From NCBI RefSeq assembly GCF_900290235.1, contig NZ_OLMK01000050.1, positions 124,001-188,000 of the forward strand: a stretch of 64,000 nt of DNA, read 5' to 3'. The DNA comes from Streptomyces sp. MA5143a. GTDB lineage: Bacteria > Actinomycetota > Actinomycetes > Streptomycetales > Streptomycetaceae. Below the pieces are notes generated by a model. The model saw only the letters and a list, made by a program, of their open reading frames with translations. It made no database searches and was not told where the DNA came from. Shown in pieces: positions 51,273-59,452 of this stretch (position 1 is its first letter; each line of letters opens with the position of its first letter). The position numbers were made by a program, and so were the translations under genes.

Positions 51273-53810
51273 CTACTCCGCCTTGATCGCGGCCAGCATG
51301 TTCAGCTTCGCCGCGCGCCGAGCCGGCCACATCGCGGCCAGGACGCCCACCGTGCCGGCCAGCAGCAGGAAGACACCCATCCGGGCCCAGGGCAGGACCA
51401 GTTCGTACGTCGGCATCCGGGAGGCGACCAGTTCACCGGCCGCCCAGCCGAAGAAGACACCGAGACCGATGCCGAGGACACCGCCGAACAGGGAGATGAC
51501 CAGGGACTCCAGACGGACCATCCGCTTGATGTTGCGGCGGTCGAGGCCGATCGCGCGGAGCATGCCGATCTCCTGGGACCGCTCGAAGACGGACATGGCC
51601 AGCGTGTTGATGACACCGAGGACCGCGACGATCACCGCCATGGCCAGCAGGCCGTACAGCAGGTTCAGCATCAGCGTGAACATCTGGGCGATGTCGGCGG
51701 AGAGGTCGTCGCCGTCCTGGATCTTGATCGCCGGGTTGTCGCCGAGGGTCTTCGCCAGCCGGTCCTTGGCGGCGTCCGAGGCACCGGACGCCGTCTTCAC
51801 CATGACCATCATGTCGGCCGGGCGGGTGTCGGCGGGCAGCCGCCGCTCCAGTGTCCTGTTGTCCAGGAGGATGCCCCGGATCAGTTCGTTGGCCTCGTAG
51901 ACCCCGGCCACGGTCAGCTTCTGCCGCTCGCCGCCCTCGAAGCCGGCGGTGAACGACGTCCCGGCCTTCCAGCCGTTCCGCCGCGCTGTCTCCGTGTCCA
52001 CCACGACCTCGGAGCCGCCGACCCGGAACGCCCCGCTGTCGACGGCGAACTTCGTCAGCTCGCCGATCGCGCCGCCGTTGACGCCGGTGATGTACTCCGT
52101 CTGTCCGTCGATGCGGGACTCGGCGTTGCGCAGCGGCGAGACCGCTGTGACGCCCTCCGTGCCGGAGAGCTTCTTCTCCACGTCGGGGGAGAGGTAGCTG
52201 CCGTTGGCCATGGAGACGACGTAGTCCGCCTTGATGGAGTCGGCGGCCATCTTGCCGATGGCGGTCTGGAGGCTCCCCGCCATCACCGTCATACCGGTGA
52301 TCAGGGTGAGACCGATCATCAGGGCCGAGGCCGTGGCGGCGGTGCGGCGCGGGTTGCGCACCGAGTTCTGCCGGGCGAGCTTGCCGGAGACCCCGAAGAC
52401 GCGCAGCACCGGGGCGGCGGCCGCGATCAGCGGGCGGGACAGCAGCGGCGTCAGCACGAACACCCCGAGGATCAGCAGCACCGCGCCGATCCCCATCGGG
52501 GCCTGGCCGTCCGAGCCCTCCAGCGTCGTGGCGTACAGGACGGTGGCGACGCCCGCGCCGGAGAACAGCGCGCCGATCGTGTTCCGTACGACGAGGGACC
52601 TGGTCGTGGCCTGCGCGTGCACGCTGCTCATCGCCGCCACCGGCGGGATCTTCGCCGCGCGGCGACCCGGCAGCCAGGCCGCCAGCATGGTGATCAGCAC
52701 ACCGACCAGCAGGGCCGTGACGACGGTGCCGGGGGTGACCACCAGCGGGCCGTCGGGGACGGTCTCGCCGAGCGTGCTGATCAGCCCCCGCATCGCGGCG
52801 CCGATGCCGACGCCGACGGCCAGACCGGTGACCGCGGCGACCGTGCCCACCACGAACGCCTCGATCAGCACCGAACGGGTCACCTGGCGGCGGGAGGCGC
52901 CCACCGCCCGCAGCAGGGCCAGCTCCTTGGTGCGCTGGGCGACCAGCATCGTGAAGGTGTTGGCGATGATGAACGTGCCCACGAACAGGGCGATGCCGGC
53001 GAAGACCAGCAGACCGTTCTTCAGGCCGCTCATGGACGCGGCGATCTGCGTGGCCTGCTGGGAGGCGAGCTGCTGACCGGTGATTGTGGTGGCGACGTCC
53101 TCGGGGACGACCTTGTCGATGGCCGACCGGAGCCGGTCCTGGCTGGTGCCGGGGGCCGCGGTCACGGTGATCTCGTCGTACGTGCCCGGGCTGTGGAACA
53201 GCTTCTGCGCGGTCGCCGTGTCGAACAGGGTGAGGCTGCCGCCGGCGGCGACGTTGCCGTCGTCCGTGCGGAAGACGCCGCTGACGGTGGGGCTGAGCAC
53301 CGGGCCGTCCACGGACAGCCGGACGGTGTCGCCGACCTCGTACCCGGCGCGCTCGGCGGTCTTCGCGTCGATGGCGATCTCGTTCGGGCCGCGGGGCGCG
53401 CGGCCCTCCTCGATCGGGTACCGGGGGTCGTCCTTGCCCCAGTAGTTCCCGCCCTGGGACTGGAAGCCGCCGCCGATCAGCTTGCCGTCCTTGTCGGCGA
53501 GCGCGGTGAAGCCGCTGACGACCCCGGTCGCGGACTCGGCGCCGGGCACCTTCCCGACCTTCCTCAGCAACTCCGGCGTCAGCTTCGGCTGCTCGGCGAT
53601 CCGGTCGCCCTCGTCCGGGCGGTACGCCTGCTGGACCGCGACGTCCACCTGGTCGAAGCCCTTGGCGGAACTCTTCTGGTAGGCCTCCGAGATGGTGTTT
53701 GTGAAGACCAGCGTCCCCGACACGAAGGCGACGCCCAGCATCACGGCGAGCACGGTCATCAGGAGTCTGGCCTTGTGCGCGAGCACGTTGCGCAGGGCGG
53801 TACGGAACAT
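51273..53810 (-). CDS. ABC transporter permease, FtsX/MacB-like, 845 aa
   Basis: Second permease of this type in the window. ATG 53808-53810 begins MFRTALRNVLAHKARLLMTV. The order is one helix, an extracytoplasmic MacB_PCD-like domain, an FtsX domain (GLLVFAGIALFVGTFIIANTFTMLVAQRTKELALLRAVG), a central set of helices, a second extracytoplasmic domain, and a second FtsX domain (LLAMAVIVAVLGVINTLAMSVFERSQEIGMLRAIGLDRR). It is a clear paralogue of the permease at 18.5 kb, with moderate identity. Its ATPase gene ends 105 bases upstream. Substrate unknown. Confidence 0.92.
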   Translation of the reverse strand: MFRTALRNVLAHKARLLMTVLAVMLGVAFVSGTLVFTNTISEAYQKSSAKGFDQVDVAVQQAYRPDEGDRIAEQPKLTPELLRKVGKVPGAESATGVVSGFTALADKDGKLIGGGFQSQGGNYWGKDDPRYPIEEGRAPRGPNEIAIDAKTAERAGYEVGDTVRLSVDGPVLSPTVSGVFRTDDGNVAAGGSLTLFDTATAQKLFHSPGTYDEITVTAAPGTSQDRLRSAIDKVVPEDVATTITGQQLASQQATQIAASMSGLKNGLLVFAGIALFVGTFIIANTFTMLVAQRTKELALLRAVGASRRQVTRSVLIEAFVVGTVAAVTGLAVGVGIGAAMRGLISTLGETVPDGPLVVTPGTVVTALLVGVLITMLAAWLPGRRAAKIPPVAAMSSVHAQATTRSLVVRNTIGALFSGAGVATVLYATTLEGSDGQAPMGIGAVLLILGVFVLTPLLSRPLIAAAAPVLRVFGVSGKLARQNSVRNPRRTAATASALMIGLTLITGMTVMAGSLQTAIGKMAADSIKADYVVSMANGSYLSPDVEKKLSGTEGVTAVSPLRNAESRIDGQTEYITGVNGGAIGELTKFAVDSGAFRVGGSEVVVDTETARRNGWKAGTSFTAGFEGGERQKLTVAGVYEANELIRGILLDNRTLERRLPADTRPADMMVMVKTASGASDAAKDRLAKTLGDNPAIKIQDGDDLSADIAQMFTLMLNLLYGLLAMAVIVAVLGVINTLAMSVFERSQEIGMLRAIGLDRRNIKRMVRLESLVISLFGGVLGIGLGVFFGWAAGELVASRMPTYELVLPWARMGVFLLLAGTVGVLAAMWPARRAAKLNMLAAIKAE

Positions 53811-53915
53811 GAAAGGGGTCCCTGTTCGGGGTCGGGTGGTGAGGTGGACGGGTCGGCGGGCGCTGCCGCGCGCCGAGACGGGACGAACGCCGCCGGTCGC
53901 GGCGTCGGACACGGC

Positions 53916-54686
53916 CTAGCTGGTGCGGCCCTTGGCGTCGAACCGCTTCATGCGGTCCAGGACGGAGTCCGCCGTCGGCTCGTACAGCTCGTCCACGATC
54001 CGTCCGTCGGCGAGGAAGATCACCCGGTCCGCGTAGGCCGCCGCCACCGGGTCGTGCGTCACCATCACCACGGTCTGCCCCAGCTCCCGAACGGAGTTGC
54101 GCAGGAAGCCCAGGACCTCGGCGCCCGAGCGGGAGTCGAGGTTTCCGGTGGGCTCGTCGCCGAAGATGATGTCCGGCCGGGAGGCGAGGGCCCGCGCCAC
54201 CGCGACGCGCTGCTGCTGCCCGCCGGAGAGCTGGGAGGGCCGGTGGCTCAGCCGGTCGGCGAGACCGATCATCCCGATCACGGTGTCCAGCCACTGCTTG
54301 TCCGGCTTGCGGCCCGCGATGTCCATCGGGAGGGTGATGTTCTCCAGCGCGGTCAGCGTCGGCAGCAGGTTGAACGCCTGGAAGATGAAGCCGATCTTGT
54401 CCCTGCGGAGCTTGGTGAGCTGCTTGTCCTTCAGGGAGCCCAGCTCGGTGTCGCCGATGCGCACGGATCCTGCGGAGAAGCTGTCCAGGCCCGCCACGCA
54501 GTGCATCAGCGTGGACTTGCCGGAACCGGAGGGGCCCATGATCGCGGTGAACTGGGCCTGCCGGAAGTCGACGGTCACCCGGTCCAGGGCGACGACCCGG
54601 GTCTCGCCCTGTCCGTAGACCTTCGACAGTTCCGTGGCACGGGCGGCCACGGCGGTGGCCCGGTCGGCGAGGGGAGTGGTGGTCAC
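53916..54686 (-). CDS. ABC transporter ATPase, MacB/LolD-like
   Basis: The 256-residue ATPase starts at GTG 54684-54686, with GGAG ten bases upstream. Walker A is GPSGSGKST, the Q-loop is GFIFQAFNLLPTLTALENI, the signature is LSGGQQQRVAVARAL, Walker B is IIFGDEPTGNLD and the H-loop is VMVTHDPVAA. It is highly similar to the ATPase at 17763, down to the tail VLDRMKRFDAKGRTS, which indicates a duplicated system. It drives the permease gene downstream. A strong palindrome lies about 180 bases upstream of the start. Confidence 0.95.
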   Translation of the reverse strand: MTTTPLADRATAVAARATELSKVYGQGETRVVALDRVTVDFRQAQFTAIMGPSGSGKSTLMHCVAGLDSFSAGSVRIGDTELGSLKDKQLTKLRRDKIGFIFQAFNLLPTLTALENITLPMDIAGRKPDKQWLDTVIGMIGLADRLSHRPSQLSGGQQQRVAVARALASRPDIIFGDEPTGNLDSRSGAEVLGFLRNSVRELGQTVVMVTHDPVAAAYADRVIFLADGRIVDELYEPTADSVLDRMKRFDAKGRTS

Positions 54687-55247
54687 GGGTGGGAACTCCT
54701 GTCGGGGCTACGGCGTTCGGACGGTTCGGGGGATGGGTGTGCGCGGGTGGTCGGGGTGGTGTCCGGCGTTTCCGGCGCTGTCTCCATCGTCGCGAGGCCG
54801 GGCCGCCGTGTAGTCACCCGCTGTTCCGGTTCCGGGGGCAGACTTCTGACGGACGCCGGGGCGCGCCGTCATACCTGGGTATGACGGCGGACCCTGACGC
54901 GGGGATGACGGCGGATGTCGAGGCCCGTACGGCAGCGGCCCCCGAGGGTGTAGGACGGCGGCCGGGGCGGGGCCCGGGGAGCGGCGGTATTCGGACTGTT
55001 TGGCCTACACGAGTCAGTCGTCAGCGTGCAGACCGTCGGGAGGCCGCTCGTTCGGGCGGTGAAATTCCGTCATTCCGCATACGCCGGGTCGCACCGTCCG
55101 AAAGGCTATTGGCAAGTGCGGATGGCGTGTTCCATGGGCTGATGCACCCTCAGACGTCAATAAAATAAGACAACATCGGTCCGCTGTTCCGCTGTTCGGG
55201 GGAAGCCTCCCGATAGGCTCGGGACCGCAGCGCGGAGCCCATGGCCT
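54687..55247. other. Intergenic region between the ABC operon and bldA
   Basis: The 561 bases must hold the minus-strand ABC promoter and the plus-strand bldA promoter. A 26-base inverted repeat is at 54864-54889. An AT-rich patch at 55157-55170 (tcaataaaataaga), rare in this genome, lies about 80 bases ahead of bldA and may be its -10 region. No coding frame is convincing. Confidence 0.5.
54864..54889. promoter_or_regulatory. 26-base inverted repeat upstream of the ABC operon
   Basis: Perfect 12-base arms (CGCCGTCATACC and GGTATGACGGCG) flank a TG spacer, about 180 bases upstream of the ATPase start. The size and symmetry fit a dimeric regulator. A half-site-like atgacggcgg recurs at 54905. 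Confidence 0.6.
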
Positions 55248-55330
55248 GCCCGGATGGTGGAATGCAGACACGGCGAGCTTAAACCTCGCTGCCCCTCGCG
55301 GGCGTACCGGTTCAAGTCCGGTTCCGGGCA
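55248..55330 (+). tRNA. bldA: tRNA-Leu (anticodon UAA), the bldA tRNA
   Basis: This 83-base class II tRNA is the one that reads UUA in Streptomyces and gates development and antibiotic production. The acceptor stem GCCCGGA (55248-55254) pairs with TCCGGGC (55323-55329) and is followed by discriminator A. The anticodon stem GCGAG/CTCGC holds the loop CTTAAAC, giving UAA. A long variable arm (tgcccctcgcgggcgta) and the T arm ACCGG-TTCAAGT-CCGGT complete it. CCA is not encoded. A strong hairpin lies 77 bases downstream. Confidence 0.97.
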
Positions 55331-55407
55331 CCTTCCCTCACAGGGCGTGAGTGCGTGAGAACCCGTTGTCGACCGCAACGGCGCGCTGCTGGTGTGCTGT
55401 GAAGGCT

Positions 55408-55446
55408 GCCGCGGCCCCCGGAACGGAGCGTTCCGGGGGCCGCGGC
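55408..55446. terminator. Bidirectional terminator between bldA and the DsbA-like gene
   Basis: A perfect 18-base stem (55408-55425 with 55429-55446) with a three-base loop separates the plus-strand bldA from the end of the minus-strand operon. There is no U-run. Confidence 0.85.
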
Positions 55447-55491
55447 GCATCTCGGCGGGGGCAGGGTTCGGCAGCCGGCGCCGTGATGGTG

Positions 55492-56187
55492 TCAGTCCGG
55501 CAGGGAGGCCGCCGGGGTCCGGTCGGCGAGGGCGCGGACCAGGGACGTCCAGAACGCCGGGGTGTACTCCGTGATCAGCGGCCGGGGCGTGCCCTTCGGC
55601 CAGGTGAAGGCGATGCCGGGGTTGTGCAGGTCGGTGCCGTCGGGGAGGAAGAAGTGCGGGCTGCCCCGCACCTCCGGCGCCTTCGACTCCTCCCACTGGT
55701 CGAAGAGGACCCCCCGGCACGTGCCGCGGCGCAGCGCCCCGTCGAGATGGGCGGTGTCGACCAGGGGGCAGCCCTCGGCGACCGCGAGGATCTCGGAGTG
55801 GACGCTGACACAGCGGGACTCGGCGTAGAAGGCGTGGCGCAGGGCCGCGTCGAGCTGGTCGGAGGCGGCCAGGCCCGCCTCCGGGGTGCCGGGCTGGGTC
55901 TTGGCCGCCTGGACCGCCTCCATGGCGGGCAGCATGGTCACCGGGTAGCCGGACTCCGGGCCCTGCCAGTCCGTCCACCCGAGAGCGGGTTCCCGCTCCG
56001 CCACGGCGGCGACCTCGGGGTCGAGGATCCACTTGGGCGTGGGCCGGGAGTTGAACAGCTCCAGGGGGAACGCCCGGTGGTCGACGGCGAGCGCGACGCC
56101 CTCCTCGGCGGCCGCCCGCCGCAGGTTGAACAGCCCCAGCGAGGCCCAGGGGCAGCCGATGTCGGAGTACACGGTCACGGTGTTCAT
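55492..56187 (-). CDS. DsbA/HCCA-isomerase-like protein, last gene of the operon
   Basis: The 231-residue thioredoxin-fold protein starts at ATG 56185-56187. TVYSDIGCPWASLGLFNLRR is the FrnE/HCCA-isomerase N-terminus, but the active site reads CPWA, with only one Cys where FrnE has CPWC. The helical insert (QLDAALRHAFYAESRCVSVHSEILAVAEG) and GSPHFFLPDGTDLHNPG with the cis-Pro loop are typical. The lack of the second Cys favours a glutathione- or mycothiol-type isomerase over a disulfide oxidoreductase. It lies 17 bases after the flavin reductase. Confidence 0.85.
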   Translation of the reverse strand: MNTVTVYSDIGCPWASLGLFNLRRAAAEEGVALAVDHRAFPLELFNSRPTPKWILDPEVAAVAEREPALGWTDWQGPESGYPVTMLPAMEAVQAAKTQPGTPEAGLAASDQLDAALRHAFYAESRCVSVHSEILAVAEGCPLVDTAHLDGALRRGTCRGVLFDQWEESKAPEVRGSPHFFLPDGTDLHNPGIAFTWPKGTPRPLITEYTPAFWTSLVRALADRTPAASLPD

Positions 56188-56204
56188 CGCAGGGCGTTCC
56201 GTCC

Positions 56205-56711
56205 TCAGCGGGCCGCGGCCAGGGCGGGGCTGGCCGTCTCCGGGCGGGTGAAGGTGCGGTTGTGGTAGACGAGCGGCTCCTGGTCGCCGACGTACACGGC
56301 CTCGACCCGGCCCACGAGAATACTGTGGTCGCCGCCGTCGAGCACCGCGTGCGCGGTGCAGGCCAGCCGGGCCGTGGCGCCGGGCAGACCGGGCAGGTCC
56401 AACTCGCAGGGCACCATGTCACCGGTGGTGAACTTGTCGTGGCCGGAGCGGGCGAAGTGCCGCGCGATCGCGGCCTGTTCGGCCGACAGGATATTGATCA
56501 TGAAGCGTTCGGCGGCCACGAACGTGTCGTGCGAGCCGGCCGACTTGGCGGGGCAGACCAGCACCAGCGGCGGGTCCAGCGAGAGCGAGCTGAACGAGCT
56601 CGCGGTGAAACCCCAGCGCCGGCCGCTGCCGTCCGTGGTGGTCACGATCGTGACGGGGCTGGGTACTTGGGCCATGGCGCGGGTGAAATCCGATGGGGCG
56701 ACGGCGGACAT
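56205..56711 (-). CDS. Flavin reductase-like protein (HpaC/DIM6 type)
   Basis: The 168-residue protein starts at ATG 56709-56711 with GGAGG just upstream. It shows the flavin reductase domain: FTRAMAQVPSPVTIVTT, WGFTASSFSSLSLDPPLVLVCPAKSAGSH, FMINILSAEQAAIARHFA, AVLDGGDHSILVGRVEAV, PLVYHNRTF. Such proteins use NAD(P)H to supply reduced FMN or FAD to a partner monooxygenase. The acyl-CoA-dehydrogenase-like flavoprotein of the same operon is the obvious partner. Confidence 0.92.
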   Translation of the reverse strand: MSAVAPSDFTRAMAQVPSPVTIVTTTDGSGRRWGFTASSFSSLSLDPPLVLVCPAKSAGSHDTFVAAERFMINILSAEQAAIARHFARSGHDKFTTGDMVPCELDLPGLPGATARLACTAHAVLDGGDHSILVGRVEAVYVGDQEPLVYHNRTFTRPETASPALAAAR

Positions 56712-56805
56712 CGGTCCTCCAGGGGCCGGGAAGCGGATGGGGGCGGGAAGCGGATGGGGGCGGTGGGGAGGGGCCGACGGCCCCTCCCCCTGCGGTCCGG
56801 GCGGA

Positions 56806-58224
56806 TCAGGCGCTGGTCTCGCGCTGCGCGGTGAACCCGCCGGGTACCGCCGGTTCGGCGTCGAGCCAGATACCGGACGCCGTGCCGAAGCGCGGCCGCT
56901 CCGGGTCCCGACCGTCCCAGATGGTCTCGCCGCGGCGGACGGTGACGTCGGGGCGGCCGGTGAAGGTCCAGCCCTCGTACGCCGACCAGCCGACCTTGGC
57001 GTAGGTGTGCTTCGCGGCCATGATCCAGGTGACGTCCGGGTCGAACAGCGTGAAGTCGGCGTCGAGACCGACCGCGATCCGGCCCTTGCGGCCACCCAGC
57101 CCGAACAGGTCGGCCGGCCCCTCGGCGGTGAGCCGGGCGACGTGCCGCATGGCCTCGTCGGTGGACATGCCGGGGTAGCGGCGCCGCATCCCCGTGTACA
57201 GGGCGATGATCAGCTCCTGCACACCGGGCAGCCCCGGCGGGGCGTCCGCGACGGCCAGCAGCTTCTCCTCGACGGTGTGCGGGGCGTGGTCGCTGCCGAG
57301 GCTGGCGACGCTGCCCTCCATCACCGCGTCCCACAGCCGCCCCTTGTCCTTCTCGCACCGGATCGCGGGACGCAGCCGGATCCGGGCGCCCAGGCGTTGC
57401 GTGTCGGGCGCGGAGAAGGACAGGTGGTGCGTGGTCACCTCGTAGGTGATCGGCAGGCCCGCCTTCGCGGCGGCCTTCAGCAGGTCCGACTCCTCGGAGG
57501 AGGAGACGTGCAGGATGTGCGCGGCGGTGCCGTGCTTGCGCACCAGTTCGATGACACGGGACGAGGCGACGATGCCGCCCGTGCGCGGGTGCGCCGACTC
57601 GTACGCGTCGTAGCCGGTCGGCGGCGCCTGGGTCTCGTCCAGCAGCGAGAAGACGCTGTCGTCCTCCGCGTGCAGGACCAGCCGGATCCCGCGCTCGGCG
57701 GCGACCTGGAAGATCCGGTCGAGGACGACCGGGTCGCGGATGATGTTGGGCGCGGTGTGATGGCCGGTCATGAAGACCTTCACCGAGGTCGCCTGGCGGG
57801 GCTGGAGACGGCGGAGGTTCTCCACGCTGTCGACGGTGACGCCCATGTGGAAGCGGAAGTCGACCAGGGAGTCACCGGAGACGGTGGACGCCTTCTCCGC
57901 GGCCAGCTCCGGCTCGATCAGCGGCGGCTGGGTGTTGGGCATGTCGATGACGGTGGTGACACCGCCCGCGGCCGCCGCCCGGCTGCCGTGCGCCCAGTCC
58001 TCCTTGTGGGTGAGGCCCGGCGTACGGAAGTGGACGTGCGGGTCGATGCCGCCGGGCAGCAGATAGCGGCCGCCGGCGTCGAGGGTCTCCTTGGCGGGCG
58101 GCTGTTCGCCGTCCGCGAGGATCGCCGATATTCGCTCACCGGAGACGGCGAGGCCTCCGGACGTGACCCCGTCAGGGGTGACTACGCGCGCGTTGGTGAC
58201 GACGAGGTCGTAGGACTGCGTCAC
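56806..58224 (-). CDS. Cyclic amidohydrolase (dihydroorotase/allantoinase/hydantoinase family)
   Basis: The 472-residue metal enzyme starts at GTG 58222-58224 after GGAGG. All binuclear-zinc residues are present: HVH in GGIDPHVHFRTPG, carboxylated Lys in SVKVFMTG, His in VLHAEDDSV, His in AAHILHVSSSEE, and Asp in ASLGSDHAPHT. The family opens or closes cyclic ureides and imides. True pyrimidine dihydroorotase would normally lie in a pyr operon, so here it is probably recruited to a biosynthetic or catabolic pathway shared with the neighbouring genes. Gap to the next gene is 94 bases. Confidence 0.88.
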   Translation of the reverse strand: MTQSYDLVVTNARVVTPDGVTSGGLAVSGERISAILADGEQPPAKETLDAGGRYLLPGGIDPHVHFRTPGLTHKEDWAHGSRAAAAGGVTTVIDMPNTQPPLIEPELAAEKASTVSGDSLVDFRFHMGVTVDSVENLRRLQPRQATSVKVFMTGHHTAPNIIRDPVVLDRIFQVAAERGIRLVLHAEDDSVFSLLDETQAPPTGYDAYESAHPRTGGIVASSRVIELVRKHGTAAHILHVSSSEESDLLKAAAKAGLPITYEVTTHHLSFSAPDTQRLGARIRLRPAIRCEKDKGRLWDAVMEGSVASLGSDHAPHTVEEKLLAVADAPPGLPGVQELIIALYTGMRRRYPGMSTDEAMRHVARLTAEGPADLFGLGGRKGRIAVGLDADFTLFDPDVTWIMAAKHTYAKVGWSAYEGWTFTGRPDVTVRRGETIWDGRDPERPRFGTASGIWLDAEPAVPGGFTAQRETSA

Positions 58225-58285
58225 AGGTCCTCCGGATCGATGGATGAACGGGACGGTGGATGAGGTGGTGCCGCGACGGCCGCCG

Positions 58286-59452
58286 TCAGGCGGCGGTCCA
58301 CGGGGCGCTGACCAGTTCCCGGGCCAGGTCGTTCGTCGGGCCCATCAGACCGACCGCGCGGGCGTCGCGGGCCAGCTTGTTCAGCGGGTGGTCGTGCAGA
58401 TAGCCGGCGCTCCCCAGGAGCCGCAGCGCCTCCTGCACGACCTCCTCCGAGATCCGGGAGCCGAGGATCTTGCTGTAGAGGGTGGTGTTGCCCGGTTCCG
58501 CCGAGTCCCGGCGGGCCGACGCGTCGACCAGGGCACGCGCGGCCTCCACCTTCGCGGCGAGGTCCACCAGCCGGTGGCGCACCGCCTGCTGGTCCGCGAG
58601 ACCCCGGCGCTGCGCGTGGGCGAACGCCGTCCGGTACGCGGCGGCGGCGATCCCCGCCGAGACCGCGCCCAGCGTGGCACCGGACTCCCGCACCCCGGCG
58701 ATGATCCGGACCGCCGCGCCCACCGGGCCGAGCACCGCCGAGTCGTCGGCCTCACAGGCCGTCAGCTCGACGAAACCGGTCGCGGAGGAGCGCATGCCGA
58801 CCAGGTCCATGCCGGTGTTGGCGAACAGGCCCGGGTTGCCCGCCTCGATGAGGAAGAACGTCTGGCCGTCGCTGCCGTAGGTGCTGGCGACGCCGTCGGT
58901 CGGCGCCGACGTCTGCGCGAGCACCAGGTACACGTCGGCCAGGCCCGCCCCCGTGGTGAACGCCTTGGCACCCTCCAGCAGCCAGCCGCCGCCCTCGGTG
59001 CGCCGCGCCTTGGTGGCGAGGTTGCGCTTGTCGGCGCCCGAACCGGACTCGCTCCACGCGGAGGCGGCGATCCACTCGCCGCTCGCCAGCCGGGGCAGGT
59101 AGCGCTCGCGCTGGGCCTCGCTGCCCCACTCGCTGATCCGGGAGCTGACCGCGTAGTGCTGGAACAGGATGATCGCGACCGACGGGTCCGCGGCGGCCGT
59201 CAGCTCGATCAGCCGGTTGGTGAGCAGGGAGTCGCCGCCCTGGCCGCCGTACTCGACCGCGACGGCCGCGCCGAGGATCCCCGAGGCGCGCAGGGCGGCG
59301 AAGACCTCCTGCGGGAGTTCGGCGGCCGCGTCCGCGCTCCCCGCGTGCCGGTGCAGGACCTCGGTGAGGCCCGCGTACCGCTCGGCGAGTTCGGCGCGGG
59401 TCGCGGCCCCGGTGCCCGCCTGAGTGAGGGTCAGACCGCCAGCGGGAGCCAT
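58286..59452 (-). CDS. Acyl-CoA-dehydrogenase-like flavoprotein
   Basis: The 388-residue protein starts at ATG 59450-59452 with AAGGAGG seven bases upstream. It has the three-domain fold: LPQEVFAALRASGILGAAVAVEYGGQGG, AASAWSESGSGADKRNLATKARR for FAD, and the C-terminal helices (SAGIAAAAYRTAFAHAQRR, LLGSAGYLHDHPLNKLARDAR). The usual C-terminal EGT with catalytic Glu is replaced by LMGPTND. With a flavin reductase gene in the same operon, it could be a group D two-component monooxygenase or a dehydrogenase of a non-CoA substrate. Its first 22 bases overlap the end of the PrpF-like gene. Confidence 0.88.
   Translation of the reverse strand: MAPAGGLTLTQAGTGAATRAELAERYAGLTEVLHRHAGSADAAAELPQEVFAALRASGILGAAVAVEYGGQGGDSLLTNRLIELTAAADPSVAIILFQHYAVSSRISEWGSEAQRERYLPRLASGEWIAASAWSESGSGADKRNLATKARRTEGGGWLLEGAKAFTTGAGLADVYLVLAQTSAPTDGVASTYGSDGQTFFLIEAGNPGLFANTGMDLVGMRSSATGFVELTACEADDSAVLGPVGAAVRIIAGVRESGATLGAVSAGIAAAAYRTAFAHAQRRGLADQQAVRHRLVDLAAKVEAARALVDASARRDSAEPGNTTLYSKILGSRISEEVVQEALRLLGSAGYLHDHPLNKLARDARAVGLMGPTNDLARELVSAPWTAA

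Noticed and set aside
54689..55168. Open frame of 159 codons between the ABC operon and bldA
   Set aside because: Codon bias is poor, it covers the palindrome and promoter regions, and it has no ribosome site or domain.
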